A stretch of DNA of 64,000 nucleotides from Acidobacteriota bacterium (GCA_003223645.1 QHVT01000006.1:248001-312000); one strand, 5' to 3'; counted from the first letter of the stretch, positions 9,339 to 18,774 are shown. Numbers and translations are program-made. The notes: generated by a model not told the origin, from the sequence alone.

Positions 9339-9413
9339 AGGCGTAGTTCAGTTCGATAGAACGCCGGCCTGTCACGCCGGAGGTCGCGGGTTCGAGTCCC
9401 GTCGGCCCCGCCC
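9339..9413 (+). tRNA. tRNA-Asp (anticodon GTC), structurally imperfect
   Basis: Anticodon arm ccggc-ctGTCac-gccgg, T-arm gcggg-ttcgagt-cccgt, D-stem gttc/gaac. Acceptor ggaggcg/cggcccc has two mismatches and the D-loop lacks the usual GG. Confidence 0.78.
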
Positions 9414-9818
9414 AAATACGCACTTGATGAGCCGCCGCTCTTACAAGATCGCGATTCTGGGACGCGAAAACCTACGCAGAAACCGCCGCGGAAGCATGCG
9501 ATGTTTCACGTTTCGGAGCGAGTGTTCCACAAAAAAAAGCGTGGACCATCTGGCCGAAAATGGGCCGGCCCGTCGTCGGAACAGCGGCGAGCGTGACGCG
9601 AGGAGCGCGCGCAAAGGCGCTGCGTTCCGTTCAACGCGAACGGCGCACACCCGGAGGTGTAGCCGTTCCCTATTTACCGAGACGGCAACGAAAATCCGGC
9701 GACCGCGGAAAATGCCGCTGAGCGCGTTGAGAGAGACATTGAGCCGGGAAGAACGTGATTGGTGGCCCTCTAACAATTCAAAGACGAGCCAACGGGAAGG
9801 CTTCTGAGGAGAAATTTC

Positions 9819-11342
9819 ATGGCCGAGAACGAAGACACAGACATCGTATTCGAACCTACCCCGGTAAATGACGCACGCTTTCCCCAGCCCACGGCACCGA
9901 GCGCCGCGGCAACGGCTTTCGAGCCGGGACTCATCGAAGTGCAATTCCGCGCGGGAGGGGCCGCAGAAATGCTGCCGCAGATCGCCGGCATCGCGCCACC
10001 AGGCGGCGTTCCTACGAGAGTGCAGTCGGTGTTGCAGCGGCATGGGGTGCAGGCGGTCGAGTCGAGCTTCGGCATCCCATCCGACCGGCTGGCTGCCATC
10101 GCCGCGCAGCCTGCGAGTCCTGCGACGGCGGAAGCAGAGGGCCCGGCCAGTCTCGATCGGGCCAACTTCTTCCAGCTAAGCTTCCCGGCGGAGGCCGACT
10201 TGGGGCAGATCGCGGCGGAGCTCCGCGAGTTGCCGGAGATCGAGCGCGCCGTTCCGGTGCCCAAAGCCATTCCTCCCGCCGCGCTTCCGCTCAGTGAACC
10301 GTTGGTGGGAACGAACGATCAGTTGGCGGTTCCGGAGCGCCAGTGGTACGCGTTCCGGACGAAGGCCAACCGAGCCTGGTCGCTGTCCTCCGGCACTGGC
10401 ATAGTTCTCGCCGACATCGACTGGGGATATCGCATCACACATCAGGAGTTGGCGCCGCAACTCGACCTGTCTCAGGCCTTCAATTCCTTCGACGGCGGAA
10501 CGAACGTAACCACAGGAGGATCGATCTCCCACGGTACGGGGGTCACCGGACTGGCGGCTGCGGCAGTGAATTCGCTCGGCATGGCTGGTATTGCGTTTGG
10601 CGCCTCGATCTGGCCGATCCAGGCGGACTCGGGCCCCGGTGTGGCGCTCCCAGGTAACTCCTGGGCTCGCGCGATCGACCACGTCACCGCGACCAACAGC
10701 GGCGGCAAGCGCAAGGTGATCATCCTGGAGGTGCAGACCGGCCTGTTCGGCAACTATGAGCAGGTGCCGTCCGTAAGCGCGGCCATCGTCGCGGCCATCG
10801 CCGCAGGGGTCGTGGTCTGCGTCGCTGCCGGCAACGGCGATCGGGATGCGGGTCTCGATGACACCGGGAATCCCTTTCCGCCGACGGGCTCAATCCTGGT
10901 CGGCGCGACCGCCTTCCATCCGGTCAACAACGTGCGGGCCTCGTTCAGCAACTGGGGACCGCAAGTCACTGTGGCCGCGCCCGGTGATCCTTCCCACGAC
11001 CTGACTTGCGGCTCGAGTGCCGACAATGCCTACGTAGCCGGCTTCGGCGGCACCTCCGGTGCAACGCCAAAAGTCGCCGCCGCAGCGGCGCTCATGCTGC
11101 AAGTGAATTCAGCCCTCACACATCAACAGATCCGGTCCATCCTCAATGGCACCGGAACCCCCGTGATCAGCGATCCCGGCAAGCCGGTGGGAACGTTCCT
11201 CGATGTGGAGGCCGCGGTGCATGCCGCCATGAACCTAACGATTGGCGCCGGTCCGGATGACGGTGATGCGAACGCCGGGAGAGGAGGGGCGGCAGATCTG
11301 CACGAATCGGCACTCGCGGCCTCGGTCGTACCGCCGTCGTAA
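9819..11342 (+). CDS. S8 (subtilisin-like) serine peptidase
   Basis: D region GIVLADIDWGYRITHQEL, H region SHGTGVTGLAAA, S region FGGTSGATPKVAAAAALML. Confidence 0.92.
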   Translation: MAENEDTDIVFEPTPVNDARFPQPTAPSAAATAFEPGLIEVQFRAGGAAEMLPQIAGIAPPGGVPTRVQSVLQRHGVQAVESSFGIPSDRLAAIAAQPASPATAEAEGPASLDRANFFQLSFPAEADLGQIAAELRELPEIERAVPVPKAIPPAALPLSEPLVGTNDQLAVPERQWYAFRTKANRAWSLSSGTGIVLADIDWGYRITHQELAPQLDLSQAFNSFDGGTNVTTGGSISHGTGVTGLAAAAVNSLGMAGIAFGASIWPIQADSGPGVALPGNSWARAIDHVTATNSGGKRKVIILEVQTGLFGNYEQVPSVSAAIVAAIAAGVVVCVAAGNGDRDAGLDDTGNPFPPTGSILVGATAFHPVNNVRASFSNWGPQVTVAAPGDPSHDLTCGSSADNAYVAGFGGTSGATPKVAAAAALMLQVNSALTHQQIRSILNGTGTPVISDPGKPVGTFLDVEAAVHAAMNLTIGAGPDDGDANAGRGGAADLHESALAASVVPPS

Positions 11343-11351
11343 TACGGGCGT

Positions 11352-11885
11352 GTGGGCCGCTTTCCAAGCGGCCCCACGGAGATCCTTCGCTTACTCCTCG
11401 AGGTTGAAGTAATGACGGTTGACGCAGCGGGCACCCCGCTTAGCTTAGCTGGAGGCGTGCGCAACTGGCGCGATCTCGAGATGTCCGCGCCGGAGATGAC
11501 CTACGGACCGAACGTTTACGACGGAATTACATCCGTTCGCTCACGAATCCGGCGGGGTAACGCGACCCGCGTTGACGCGGCTGTCGGTCACGCGGGCGCG
11601 ACGCCCGTCGTGTCGCTCGCGGACAAGACCGTGGTCATCACGCCGCAGACGGAGGCGAGAACGACATTAATCGAGCCGAACCGTCACGCCGACGACGCCA
11701 CCCGCCATGGCGCGTCCGTTTTCGTGGCTTACCCGATCTTCGGCGTAGTCGCGCTCGCGCTTTTCGCCACCGCGTTCCTTCTCCATCAACGCATCCACCC
11801 GCTCACGCTCGCAAGGTACGGAAAGTTCCACACGGTCGTCTCGGCGAATCGAATTACCAGAAACGGCCAACGCGGACGTGCGTAA
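11352..11885 (+). CDS. Hypothetical protein, one predicted TM segment
   Basis: Open frame directly downstream of the S8 peptidase; YPIFGVVALALFATAFLL hydrophobic stretch; weak support. Confidence 0.35.
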   Translation: MGRFPSGPTEILRLLLEVEVMTVDAAGTPLSLAGGVRNWRDLEMSAPEMTYGPNVYDGITSVRSRIRRGNATRVDAAVGHAGATPVVSLADKTVVITPQTEARTTLIEPNRHADDATRHGASVFVAYPIFGVVALALFATAFLLHQRIHPLTLARYGKFHTVVSANRITRNGQRGRA

Positions 11886-12202
11886 GCAAAAAAAGTGCGC
11901 ATCGTCATCAGCTCCGGCGGCGACGCCCCGGTGCTCAAATCCGCCGACGGAAACACTCGCTCTTCACCGCCGGCCCTCCTCGATGTCCTCGGCGATCCCG
12001 GCGATGACGTCGCGGGCGTGCAGTCGCTCGTCGCGCGCATCCGCGAGCGCGTGACCGACTCCCCGCCCGCGCGCGGGCCGCGAGCAGAACCCGAAGCTCA
12101 CGGTGGTGGCCGAGGTGGGGACGAAGGGGGCACGTACTTTTTCGTGTCCCGCTAGGGAAAACACCTTCTCCGTCTCTCCCACAGCAAGAGGAGAAGTTCC
12201 CG

Positions 12203-13480
12203 ATGAAACAAGTCGTGCTCGCGTTTTCCCTGGCCCTCGCCGCATCCGCTGCGTTCGCGCAGAACGAACTGACGATCGATCTCAAAGACACCGGGACCAT
12301 CGCGCTGCCGGTGGCGCCCGGCGACTACACAATCCGAATCATCAACGTGATTCCGGGCAAGCAGTACAACGTGACTTCCGTGATCTCGCCGGTGATCGAG
12401 GCGCCGATTTCGATCGCAGCGGCGAAGGTAGCGGTGACGCCGCCCGCGACGCCGGCGCCGGCTGCACTTCCGGGTGGCCCCCTTGCAGCTGCGCCTCTCC
12501 CGCCCACCTGCGCCCAACTTCAGACTGACCTTGATACGGGCGTCGCAAACGAGGACGGAGCAACCCTCGCTGCACGGATCAGCACCGACACCACGAGAGC
12601 CAGCGGACTGACACCGGCCTGCACCCTCAACATCGCGCAGGCGTGCGCTCGCCTACTGGCGCTCGCCACGACCAGATTCACAAACGCGAGCACCCCTGCG
12701 GAACAGAAGGCCGCCATTATCGACATCCGCGCGTGGGGACACACGGCCGGATGCGCCAACGTGGTCACCTATGCCGACCAACGGTGCGCCGCGTTGCTGA
12801 CGACCGCCCAGGGTGCGGTCGCCGGCGTCGCCAACGAGACCGCGTGGGCCGCGATCACCGCTCCGCTGCGCGTTCTCCGGGACGCCTGCACGGGAATCGA
12901 CACCTACCTCAACTCGATCGAGCAGGTCCTCGGCCCGGTCTCGGTCGGCCGCAACGAGATGCTCACCGTCACCATTGTCCGGCAGGACAACAACACGACC
13001 TGGGTGCGGACGTACACCACCGGCCGGCGCGGTGACTGGCTCGCGGGCTACGGGATCCTCCTCGCGCCCAATCGCGACGCGAGCTACACATCCGCTGCCC
13101 TCGGCGGCAACACGTATCAGATCCGACGCAACCGCGACCGCGAGGCGTTCGACTTTGTGCCGACGCTTACGTTCACCTTCATGCGCGGAAAAGACGCCGG
13201 AAAGGACTGGTTCCACGCGCCGGTGTTCGGAATCGGCTACGACCTCCAGACGATCTCCGCGACATTCGGGTATTCCTACACCTATAACCACAACTTCGCC
13301 ATCTCCGCCGGTCTGATGCTGCACCAGCAGCAGCGGCTGAAAGGCAAGTACGAAGAGAATGAGTATTACGAAAAGACGGGAGCCATTCTCGAGAACAGCG
13401 ATCTCACAGAGAAGACGTGGGCGCCCAACGTCTACTTCGGCATCACGATTCGTTCTCTCACCAATCCGTTCGCGCGCTGA
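12203..13480 (+). CDS. Hypothetical exported protein, possible outer-membrane C-terminus
   Basis: MKQVVLAFSLALAASAAFAQ signal peptide; Pro/Ala linker; C-terminal alternating amphipathic strands. Confidence 0.7.
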   Translation: MKQVVLAFSLALAASAAFAQNELTIDLKDTGTIALPVAPGDYTIRIINVIPGKQYNVTSVISPVIEAPISIAAAKVAVTPPATPAPAALPGGPLAAAPLPPTCAQLQTDLDTGVANEDGATLAARISTDTTRASGLTPACTLNIAQACARLLALATTRFTNASTPAEQKAAIIDIRAWGHTAGCANVVTYADQRCAALLTTAQGAVAGVANETAWAAITAPLRVLRDACTGIDTYLNSIEQVLGPVSVGRNEMLTVTIVRQDNNTTWVRTYTTGRRGDWLAGYGILLAPNRDASYTSAALGGNTYQIRRNRDREAFDFVPTLTFTFMRGKDAGKDWFHAPVFGIGYDLQTISATFGYSYTYNHNFAISAGLMLHQQQRLKGKYEENEYYEKTGAILENSDLTEKTWAPNVYFGITIRSLTNPFAR

Positions 13481-13571
13481 AACTGCGGACCAACGGCGGC
13501 GGTGGCGACATGCGCCACCGCCGCCGCTAATCATCGACCGTGCTAGTTCTCCTTCTTGCGCTTCACTCGCC

Positions 13572-13769
13572 ATCCAGGCGCCGTCGAACTCCGCGGCGTC
13601 GTACGTCGTGCCGGTCGCGGACGGCGTACTGACGATGTCGCTGCTCACCGTCGGCGACTCGGTGAACCTGAAACCGGACGGCACGCCGTATCGCCTGGTC
13701 GGCTCTCCCGACGGCCTTGGTGCGTACGACAACGGCGACGGCACGTTCACGCTGCAGGAGACGCGCTCC
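13572..13769 (+). pseudogene. Fragment resembling the N-terminus of PhoX/DUF839-type alkaline phosphatases
   Basis: IQAPSNSAASYVVPVADGVLTMSLLTVGDSVNLKPDGTPYRLVGSPDGLGAYDNGDGTFTLQE resembles remembered family text (VGxPDGLGAFDNGDGTFTLL), then coherence is lost. Confidence 0.55.
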
Positions 13770-13804
13770 CGAGAGAAACTGATCCGGGGCGTTAGCCCTC
13801 CGCC

Positions 13805-13834
13805 CCTGTCACGCCCGGAGGTCGCGGGTTCGAG
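13805..13834 (+). repeat. tRNA-Asp-like fragment; direct repeat of 9368-9396
   Basis: cctgtcacgcccggaggtcgcgggttcgag versus cctgtcacgccggaggtcgcgggttcgag (one extra c). Confidence 0.8.
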
Positions 13835-13905
13835 CCCTCATCCACAACCAAGTGAGTCACGCCAACAGCGAAGCCGCCATCCCCGCACTCGCCATCGGGC
13901 GAGCC

Positions 13906-14553
13906 TCAAGGCTGCGGCCCGAACGTCTCGCTGATCATCGCGGTCGCATCCGCCTGAATGCCTTCGAGCGCTTTGCGCGCGCGGTCGAGGAACGGATCGA
14001 ATCCGGCGGCCATGACGATCGATGATTTGATCGTGGCGCGATTGCGTTCGACGAGGATCTCGATCGGGCCGCTCTCGTGCACGATCTGGCCGGCGCGTGC
14101 GAGCGGATCGAAGTCGCCGGCGTAGAGAATCTGGCGTTGGTCGGGCTCGTACAGAACGTGAATCGTGCGCGGGTCTTTCACGGCGAGCATGTGCAGCACA
14201 ATGCTGCGAATCGGCGCGATGCCGACGTCGCCGGCGAGGAAGACGACGCCGCGATCGTCGTCGTCCGGCAGAAGGAAATCGCCGTACGGTCCGTCGACGG
14301 AGACTTCCGCGCCGGCTTCCAACTTGCGCAAGGCCTCGCCGCCCTTTCCCGCTCCGATGCGCACGCACAACTGCACGGCCTCGGGGCGCTCGGGCGCGGA
14401 CGCGATCGTGTACGCGCGCGACACGCCTTCCGGAAAGCGGAAGTTCACCCACTGGCCGGGCTGAAACGAAAAGTCGTCGTTGAAGGAGACGGTGATCTGC
14501 AGCACGCTCGGTGCGAGCGGCTGAATCTCCGTCACGATTGCGCTCGTTCTCAT
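13906..14553 (-). CDS. Ferredoxin/flavodoxin-NADP reductase-like FAD-binding oxidoreductase
   Basis: FQPGQWVNFRFPEGVSRAYTIASAPE, GPYGDFLLPDDDDRGVVFLAGDVGIAPIRSIV. Confidence 0.88.
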   Translation of the reverse strand: MRTSAIVTEIQPLAPSVLQITVSFNDDFSFQPGQWVNFRFPEGVSRAYTIASAPERPEAVQLCVRIGAGKGGEALRKLEAGAEVSVDGPYGDFLLPDDDDRGVVFLAGDVGIAPIRSIVLHMLAVKDPRTIHVLYEPDQRQILYAGDFDPLARAGQIVHESGPIEILVERNRATIKSSIVMAAGFDPFLDRARKALEGIQADATAMISETFGPQP

Positions 14554-14571
14554 CGCGGCGGATTGTACCCG

Positions 14572-14658
14572 AGGAGCGCGGGCGTCTCTCGCCCGGCGCG
14601 CTCTACGAAACCGATCGGGCAGGATGCCCGATCGGTGCGGGCGGGACGCCCGCTCTCC
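14572..14658. repeat. Palindromic element with an additional internal palindrome
   Basis: ggagcgcgggcgtctctcgcccgg...ccgatcgggcaggatgcccgatcgg...tgcgggcgggacgcccgctctcc. Confidence 0.8.
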
Positions 14659-14664
14659 GAGAAA

Positions 14665-15180
14665 TCAGAACCACATCCCCGACTTCGACAGCTTGGCGAT
14701 TTTCTTCAGGATGCGATCCTTTTTGAAGCCGCGCAGGTGATCGACGAAGAGCGTGCCGTTGAGGTGATCGATCTCGTGGCACATCGCGCGCGCCATCAGG
14801 CCGTCGCCCCACATCTCGCGCGTCGTGCCGTTGCGATCGGTGTAGCGCAGTTTCACGCGCTCCGGACGCGTCACGATCTCGACGAAGTCGGGAATCGACA
14901 GGCACCCCTCTTCCTCGGTGATCTCCCCTTCCGACTCGATGATCTCGGGATTGATGAAGACGTGGCACTCACCGGGACGCTTGCCGACGGAGAGATCGAT
15001 CACCATCAGCCGCTTCGCGACGCCGACTTGGTTCGCGGCGAGGCCCACACCCGGCGCGGCGTACATCGTATCGATCATGTCGTCGATCAGTTTCTGCAGC
15101 GACTCGTCGATCGCATCGACCGGCGTCGCGGGAAGACGCAGTACATCGTCGCCGTATTTTCGGATTGCCAGAACACTCAT
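14665..15180 (-). CDS. def: Peptide deformylase
   Basis: GVGLAANQVG, EEGCLSIP, HEIDHLNGTLF motifs. Confidence 0.97.
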   Translation of the reverse strand: MSVLAIRKYGDDVLRLPATPVDAIDESLQKLIDDMIDTMYAAPGVGLAANQVGVAKRLMVIDLSVGKRPGECHVFINPEIIESEGEITEEEGCLSIPDFVEIVTRPERVKLRYTDRNGTTREMWGDGLMARAMCHEIDHLNGTLFVDHLRGFKKDRILKKIAKLSKSGMWF

Positions 15181-15926
15181 GATTTCTTTTTCAGGCTTTC
15201 GATCATCGCCTCGACGGTGTGCATGGCGCGCTTCTGATAGAAGTCTTCGAGCACTTTGCGGATGCCGGGATATTTCGACAGGACGCCGTCCAGCTTTTCC
15301 TTGTCGAGCCGCAGCAGCTCCGTGCGCTGCGATGCGGTGATCGTCGCCGTGCGAGGCTTCCCGGTCAACACGCTGACTTCTCCGAAAAAATCCCCTTCGC
15401 CGAGGCGCGCGAGAAAGACGGGAGCGCTCTTGTTGGCGAGGCGCGTGTAGACCTTCACCTCGCCGGACGCGATGAGATACATCGACGATCCGGGATCGCC
15501 TTCGCTGATGATGACGCTCCCCTCGTCGTGCGATTCGACTTCCATCTCCTTCACGATCGCGGTGCGCTCATCATCATTCAACATCTCGAAGAGAGGACTC
15601 TGCGGAAGCGGACGCGCCCCGAACAGCGGCTCGCTCACCCCTGCCGCGCTTTCGTCTTTCTTCAGATGCTCGCCCGCCTTCTCGCCCTTCTTGCGAACGG
15701 CGATCGCCTGCACGGTGAGCCCGTTGTCTTCGTAGTACTTCGCGGTTGCTTCGTACTGCTCGACCGCCTCCGCGGTCATCCCCGCGCCCGCGAGCGCGTC
15801 CGCGTACTGCAAGCGAATGCGCGGATTCGACGGATACTTCTCGTGCTCTCTCTTCAGCAGCGGAACCGCGCGCGCATACTCGCGCCGCGCCAGCAGACTC
15901 GCTCCACTTTCAGTCTCTTCGGCCAT
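15177..15926 (-). CDS. TPR plus cyclic-nucleotide-binding domain protein
   Basis: LFEMLNDDERTAIVKEMEVESHDEGSVIISEGDPGSSMYLIASGEVKVYTR...LARLGEGDFFGEVSVLTGKPRTATITA; start MAEETESG. Confidence 0.88.
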   Translation of the reverse strand: MAEETESGASLLARREYARAVPLLKREHEKYPSNPRIRLQYADALAGAGMTAEAVEQYEATAKYYEDNGLTVQAIAVRKKGEKAGEHLKKDESAAGVSEPLFGARPLPQSPLFEMLNDDERTAIVKEMEVESHDEGSVIISEGDPGSSMYLIASGEVKVYTRLANKSAPVFLARLGEGDFFGEVSVLTGKPRTATITASQRTELLRLDKEKLDGVLSKYPGIRKVLEDFYQKRAMHTVEAMIESLKKKS

Positions 15927-15949
15927 GCGGGGGGTATTGTAGCCTCCGA

Positions 15950-16149
15950 GCCTCCTGGCCTCCTGGCCGCCCAGGGGAAACCTCTGCACAAGTCGTCATC
16001 CTGAGCCGGCGAAGCGCGGCGAAGGATCTCAAAATGCGAAACGCTTGTAATTTCGAGATCCTTCGCCGTCTATGCGGCTCAGGATGACGTGCATCAGATG
16101 TGGTCAGAGCTTCCCTAGGAGGCCTGGAGGCTGAGAGGCCGGGAGGCCC
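15950..16149. repeat. Nested inverted repeat: GTCATCCTGAGC palindrome (15994-16089) inside CCTCCTGG-type tandem arms
   Basis: Outer arms gcctccgagcctcctggcctcctggccgccc / ggaggcctggaggctgagaggccgggaggcc; inner cgtcatcctgagccggcgaagcg...gcggctcaggatgacg. Confidence 0.85.
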
Positions 16150-16863
16150 TCAGAACCTGATCCGCTGCAATTCCTGCTTCGCCATCGAGGCCGATGTCGA
16201 ATACGGGTAGCGCTCGATCACTTGCTGCAGCGTCTTGCGCGCGAGGGCGAGGTCGCTGGTTTTCTCGTGGACGAGGGCGGTTTTGTAGAGGGCGTCGGGG
16301 GCTTTGTTCTGGTCGGCGAAGTCGGTCGTGACGCGGGCGTAGTAGCGCAGCGCGTTGGTGTAGTCGCGGGCGGCGAAGTAGGTTTCGCCGATCCAGAAGA
16401 GGGCGTTGTCGGCGAGGTCGCCGGCGGGATCGGCGTCGAGGACGCCCTGGAATCCCTGGCGCGCTTCGGCGTAGGCGCCGCGGCCGTAGGACATGATCGC
16501 CTTGCGATAATCGTCGGCGATTTTGGCGCTCGCCAATGCGCCCTGCGGCGGAGCTGCGACGAGCGGCGCGGACGGACGCGAGACTTGTGGTGTGGTCGCC
16601 GGAGTGGTGCGCGCCTCTGGCGCGCTTTCGGGGGACGGCGGCGCGCCAGAGGCGCGCACCACGCCGGCTTCTTCGAGGCGCGCGATGCGATCGTTCAACA
16701 CATCGATGCGCTCGAGCAGCTCCGTGACTGATGTCTGGAGCTGGCCGACGCGCGGGTCTTCGACCGGCGGCTGCGGAACCGGCGCGACGGCGTCATCTTG
16801 CGCCGTCGACGCGCAGGCGGCGGCGAAAAGGAGCGCGGCGGCGGCCCACAACGGCTTCTTCAT
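16150..16863 (-). CDS. Tol-Pal system protein YbgF/CpoB-like (coiled coil plus TPR)
   Basis: Signal/lipobox MKKPLWAAAALLFAAACAS; coiled coil; YRKAIMSYGRGAYAEARQGFQGVL...NALFWIGETYFAARDYTNALRYYARV TPRs. Contains an in-frame palindrome (16604-16662). Confidence 0.88.
   Translation of the reverse strand: MKKPLWAAAALLFAAACASTAQDDAVAPVPQPPVEDPRVGQLQTSVTELLERIDVLNDRIARLEEAGVVRASGAPPSPESAPEARTTPATTPQVSRPSAPLVAAPPQGALASAKIADDYRKAIMSYGRGAYAEARQGFQGVLDADPAGDLADNALFWIGETYFAARDYTNALRYYARVTTDFADQNKAPDALYKTALVHEKTSDLALARKTLQQVIERYPYSTSASMAKQELQRIRF
16604..16662. repeat. Palindromic element inside the cpoB/ybgF-like coding sequence; perfect 22-bp arms
   Basis: gtggtgcgcgcctctggcgcgc - 15 nt - gcgcgccagaggcgcgcaccac. 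Confidence 0.92.
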
Positions 16864-17663
16864 GCTTTATTGCTGTCGCCGAGACGTCGCTTCGCCCGGT
16901 CCGCGTAGTCGCTCTGCGGGAACTCGGTGACGACGCGCTCGAAGTAGAGTTTCGCTTCGCCTTTGCGCCCGAGGGAATGCAGCGCGGTGCCGAGGTCGTA
17001 GAACACGCCGGCGCGATCGCCGTAGTTCGGATAGGTGTCGATCAGGAAGTTGAGGCGCTGCACGGCCGCGTTCCAGCTGTGGCGCTTGATGTAGAAGCGC
17101 GCGACGAGGTGCTCGTGCTTCGCGAGGCGGTCGAGCACGTCCTGACGCCGCGCGGTCGCCTCGTCCTTGAGCGCGCTGTTCGGATACGTGCGCAGCATGT
17201 CGGTGAACTTCTCGAGCGCTTCCTTCGTCTTTCCCTGGTCGCGGTCGGGCCGCTCCATCTGCTTGTACGAGCACATGGCCATGCGCAGCATCGCGTAGTC
17301 GGCCTGCTCGCTGGTCGGATAACGGTTCACGAAATCGCGATACTTGTACTGCGCCTCGACGAGGTTCACCGCATCACCCTGCTCGTAGTACGTGTCGGCG
17401 ACGCGCAGCAGGCTGCGGCGGCCGAGGACTTCGTTGGGGTGGTTCTCGTAAAGGTAGGTGTAGTACGTGCGCGCCCGCTGCCACTTGTGATGCGCGTAGA
17501 AATCTTCCGCGCGCGCCCAGACCTGGTCCGGCGAGAGCCGCAGCAGTTCGGGATCGACCGTGACGCGAAACTGCCGCGGTCCGTGATGGCAGGCCGCGAT
17601 CAGCACCAAACCGATCGCGATCGTGAGTTTTCGTAAGTTCAAGTGTCCTCCGGATTCAGGCAA
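16860..17663 (-). CDS. bamD: Outer membrane protein assembly factor BamD-like lipoprotein
   Basis: Lipobox-like VLIAACHHG; ARTYYTYLYENHPNEVLGRRSLLRVADTYYEQGD..., RRLGDSNKA C-terminus; overlaps the cpoB start. Confidence 0.82.
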   Translation of the reverse strand: MPESGGHLNLRKLTIAIGLVLIAACHHGPRQFRVTVDPELLRLSPDQVWARAEDFYAHHKWQRARTYYTYLYENHPNEVLGRRSLLRVADTYYEQGDAVNLVEAQYKYRDFVNRYPTSEQADYAMLRMAMCSYKQMERPDRDQGKTKEALEKFTDMLRTYPNSALKDEATARRQDVLDRLAKHEHLVARFYIKRHSWNAAVQRLNFLIDTYPNYGDRAGVFYDLGTALHSLGRKGEAKLYFERVVTEFPQSDYADRAKRRLGDSNKA

Positions 17664-17858
17664 AAGTTCAAAGGTAAAAGGTAAACGTGATGATCAATCC
17701 GTCATCCTGAGCCGCGTAGACGGCGAAGGATCTCGAAATTGCAGGCTCTTCGTATTTTGAGATCCTTCGTCGCGCTTCGCCGACTCAGGATGACGGGTGT
17801 AGTCGTTGAATTCAGCGAAGCTACTTTCACCTTTTACCTTTTACCTTTTCCCTTTTGC
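17660..17858. repeat. Nested inverted repeat: GTCATCCTGAGC palindrome (17699-17796) inside AAAAGGTAAA-type arms
   Basis: caaaagttcaaaggtaaaaggtaaacg ... ccgtcatcctgagccgcg...cgactcaggatgacgg ... ttcaccttttaccttttaccttttcccttttg. Confidence 0.88.
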
Positions 17859-17868
17859 CTCAAATGGC

Positions 17869-18528
17869 TTAGGCGCTCACCGTGTGAACAGCGCTCCGTA
17901 TCCGTTCGATTGCATCCGCCCGGTTGGTTTCCCCGAAAACTGCCGAACCCGCCACGAGAATCGTCGCCCCGGCAGCGACGACGTGGGGCGCGGTCTTCGC
18001 GTCGACGCCGCCGTCCACCTCGATCTCCACACGGAGTCCCCTCTCGCGGATGAGTCTGGAGATATGACGAATCTTGGGCACAACAGGTTCTATGAATCTT
18101 TGTCCGCCGAATCCGGGGTTGACCGTCATCGCCAGAACGTAGTCGCAAAACTCGATCGCGGTCGACAACGATTCCGCCGGCGTCGCGGGATTGATGGCGA
18201 TTCCGGCCAGCGCGCCGCCGTCACGAATCATTTGCAGCGCGCGCTGCAGATGCGGCTCGGCCTCGATGTGAATCGAGATCATGTCCGCGCCGGCGTCGAG
18301 AAAGCGATCGATGTATCTCTGCGGATCGCTGATCATCAGATGACAGTCGAACGGCAGCTTCGTGCGCGCGCGCAACGCCTTCACGATCGCCGGACCGATC
18401 GTCAGGTTCGGCACGAAGTGGCCGTCCATGACGTCGAGGTGCAACAGGTCGGCGGACGCGACGGTGTCGAGCTCGTCGGCGAGGCGCGCGAAATCCGCGG
18501 AGAGGAGTGATGGGGCGATGCGGATCAT
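17869..18528 (-). CDS. rpe: Ribulose-phosphate 3-epimerase
   Basis: MIRIAPSLLSADFARLADEL, LHLDVMDGHFVPNLTIGP, MTVNPGFGGQRFIEP, VDGGV. Confidence 0.96.
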   Translation of the reverse strand: MIRIAPSLLSADFARLADELDTVASADLLHLDVMDGHFVPNLTIGPAIVKALRARTKLPFDCHLMISDPQRYIDRFLDAGADMISIHIEAEPHLQRALQMIRDGGALAGIAINPATPAESLSTAIEFCDYVLAMTVNPGFGGQRFIEPVVPKIRHISRLIRERGLRVEIEVDGGVDAKTAPHVVAAGATILVAGSAVFGETNRADAIERIRSAVHTVSA

Positions 18529-18535
18529 GGGGATG

Positions 18536-18702
18536 AGAAGGCAGAAGGTAGAAGGCAGAAGGCAGAAATGAAGATGGATTTGCGAGCACAGACCAAGAAT
18601 GCAGAGCGCAGAACGCAGAACGCAGAATTGAGATGCCCGCCCGCCGGCCAATCCGGGTGTGTTTCTAAATTCTGCATTCTGCGTTCTGCCTTCTGCATTC
18701 CT
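18536..18702. repeat. GGCAGAA tandem run followed by inverted repeat with GCAGAAC-type arms
   Basis: gagaaggcagaaggtagaaggcagaaggcag... ; aatgcagagcgcagaacgcagaacgcagaatt ... aattctgcattctgcgttctgccttctgcatt. Confidence 0.88.
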
Positions 18703-18774
18703 GGACCGTGCGCGCAACCCTTCCCCTCGAAGCGCGCACGAGATGACGGAGCATCTGTACCTGTCACCCTACCC

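Noticed and set aside
9250-9807. 185-aa plus-strand ORF
   Set aside because: Spans the tRNA-Asp gene; Arg/Ser-rich, no homology signals.
11895-12155. 86-aa ORF MRIVISSGGDAPVLK
   Set aside because: Short, low-complexity C-terminus, alternative frames equally plausible.
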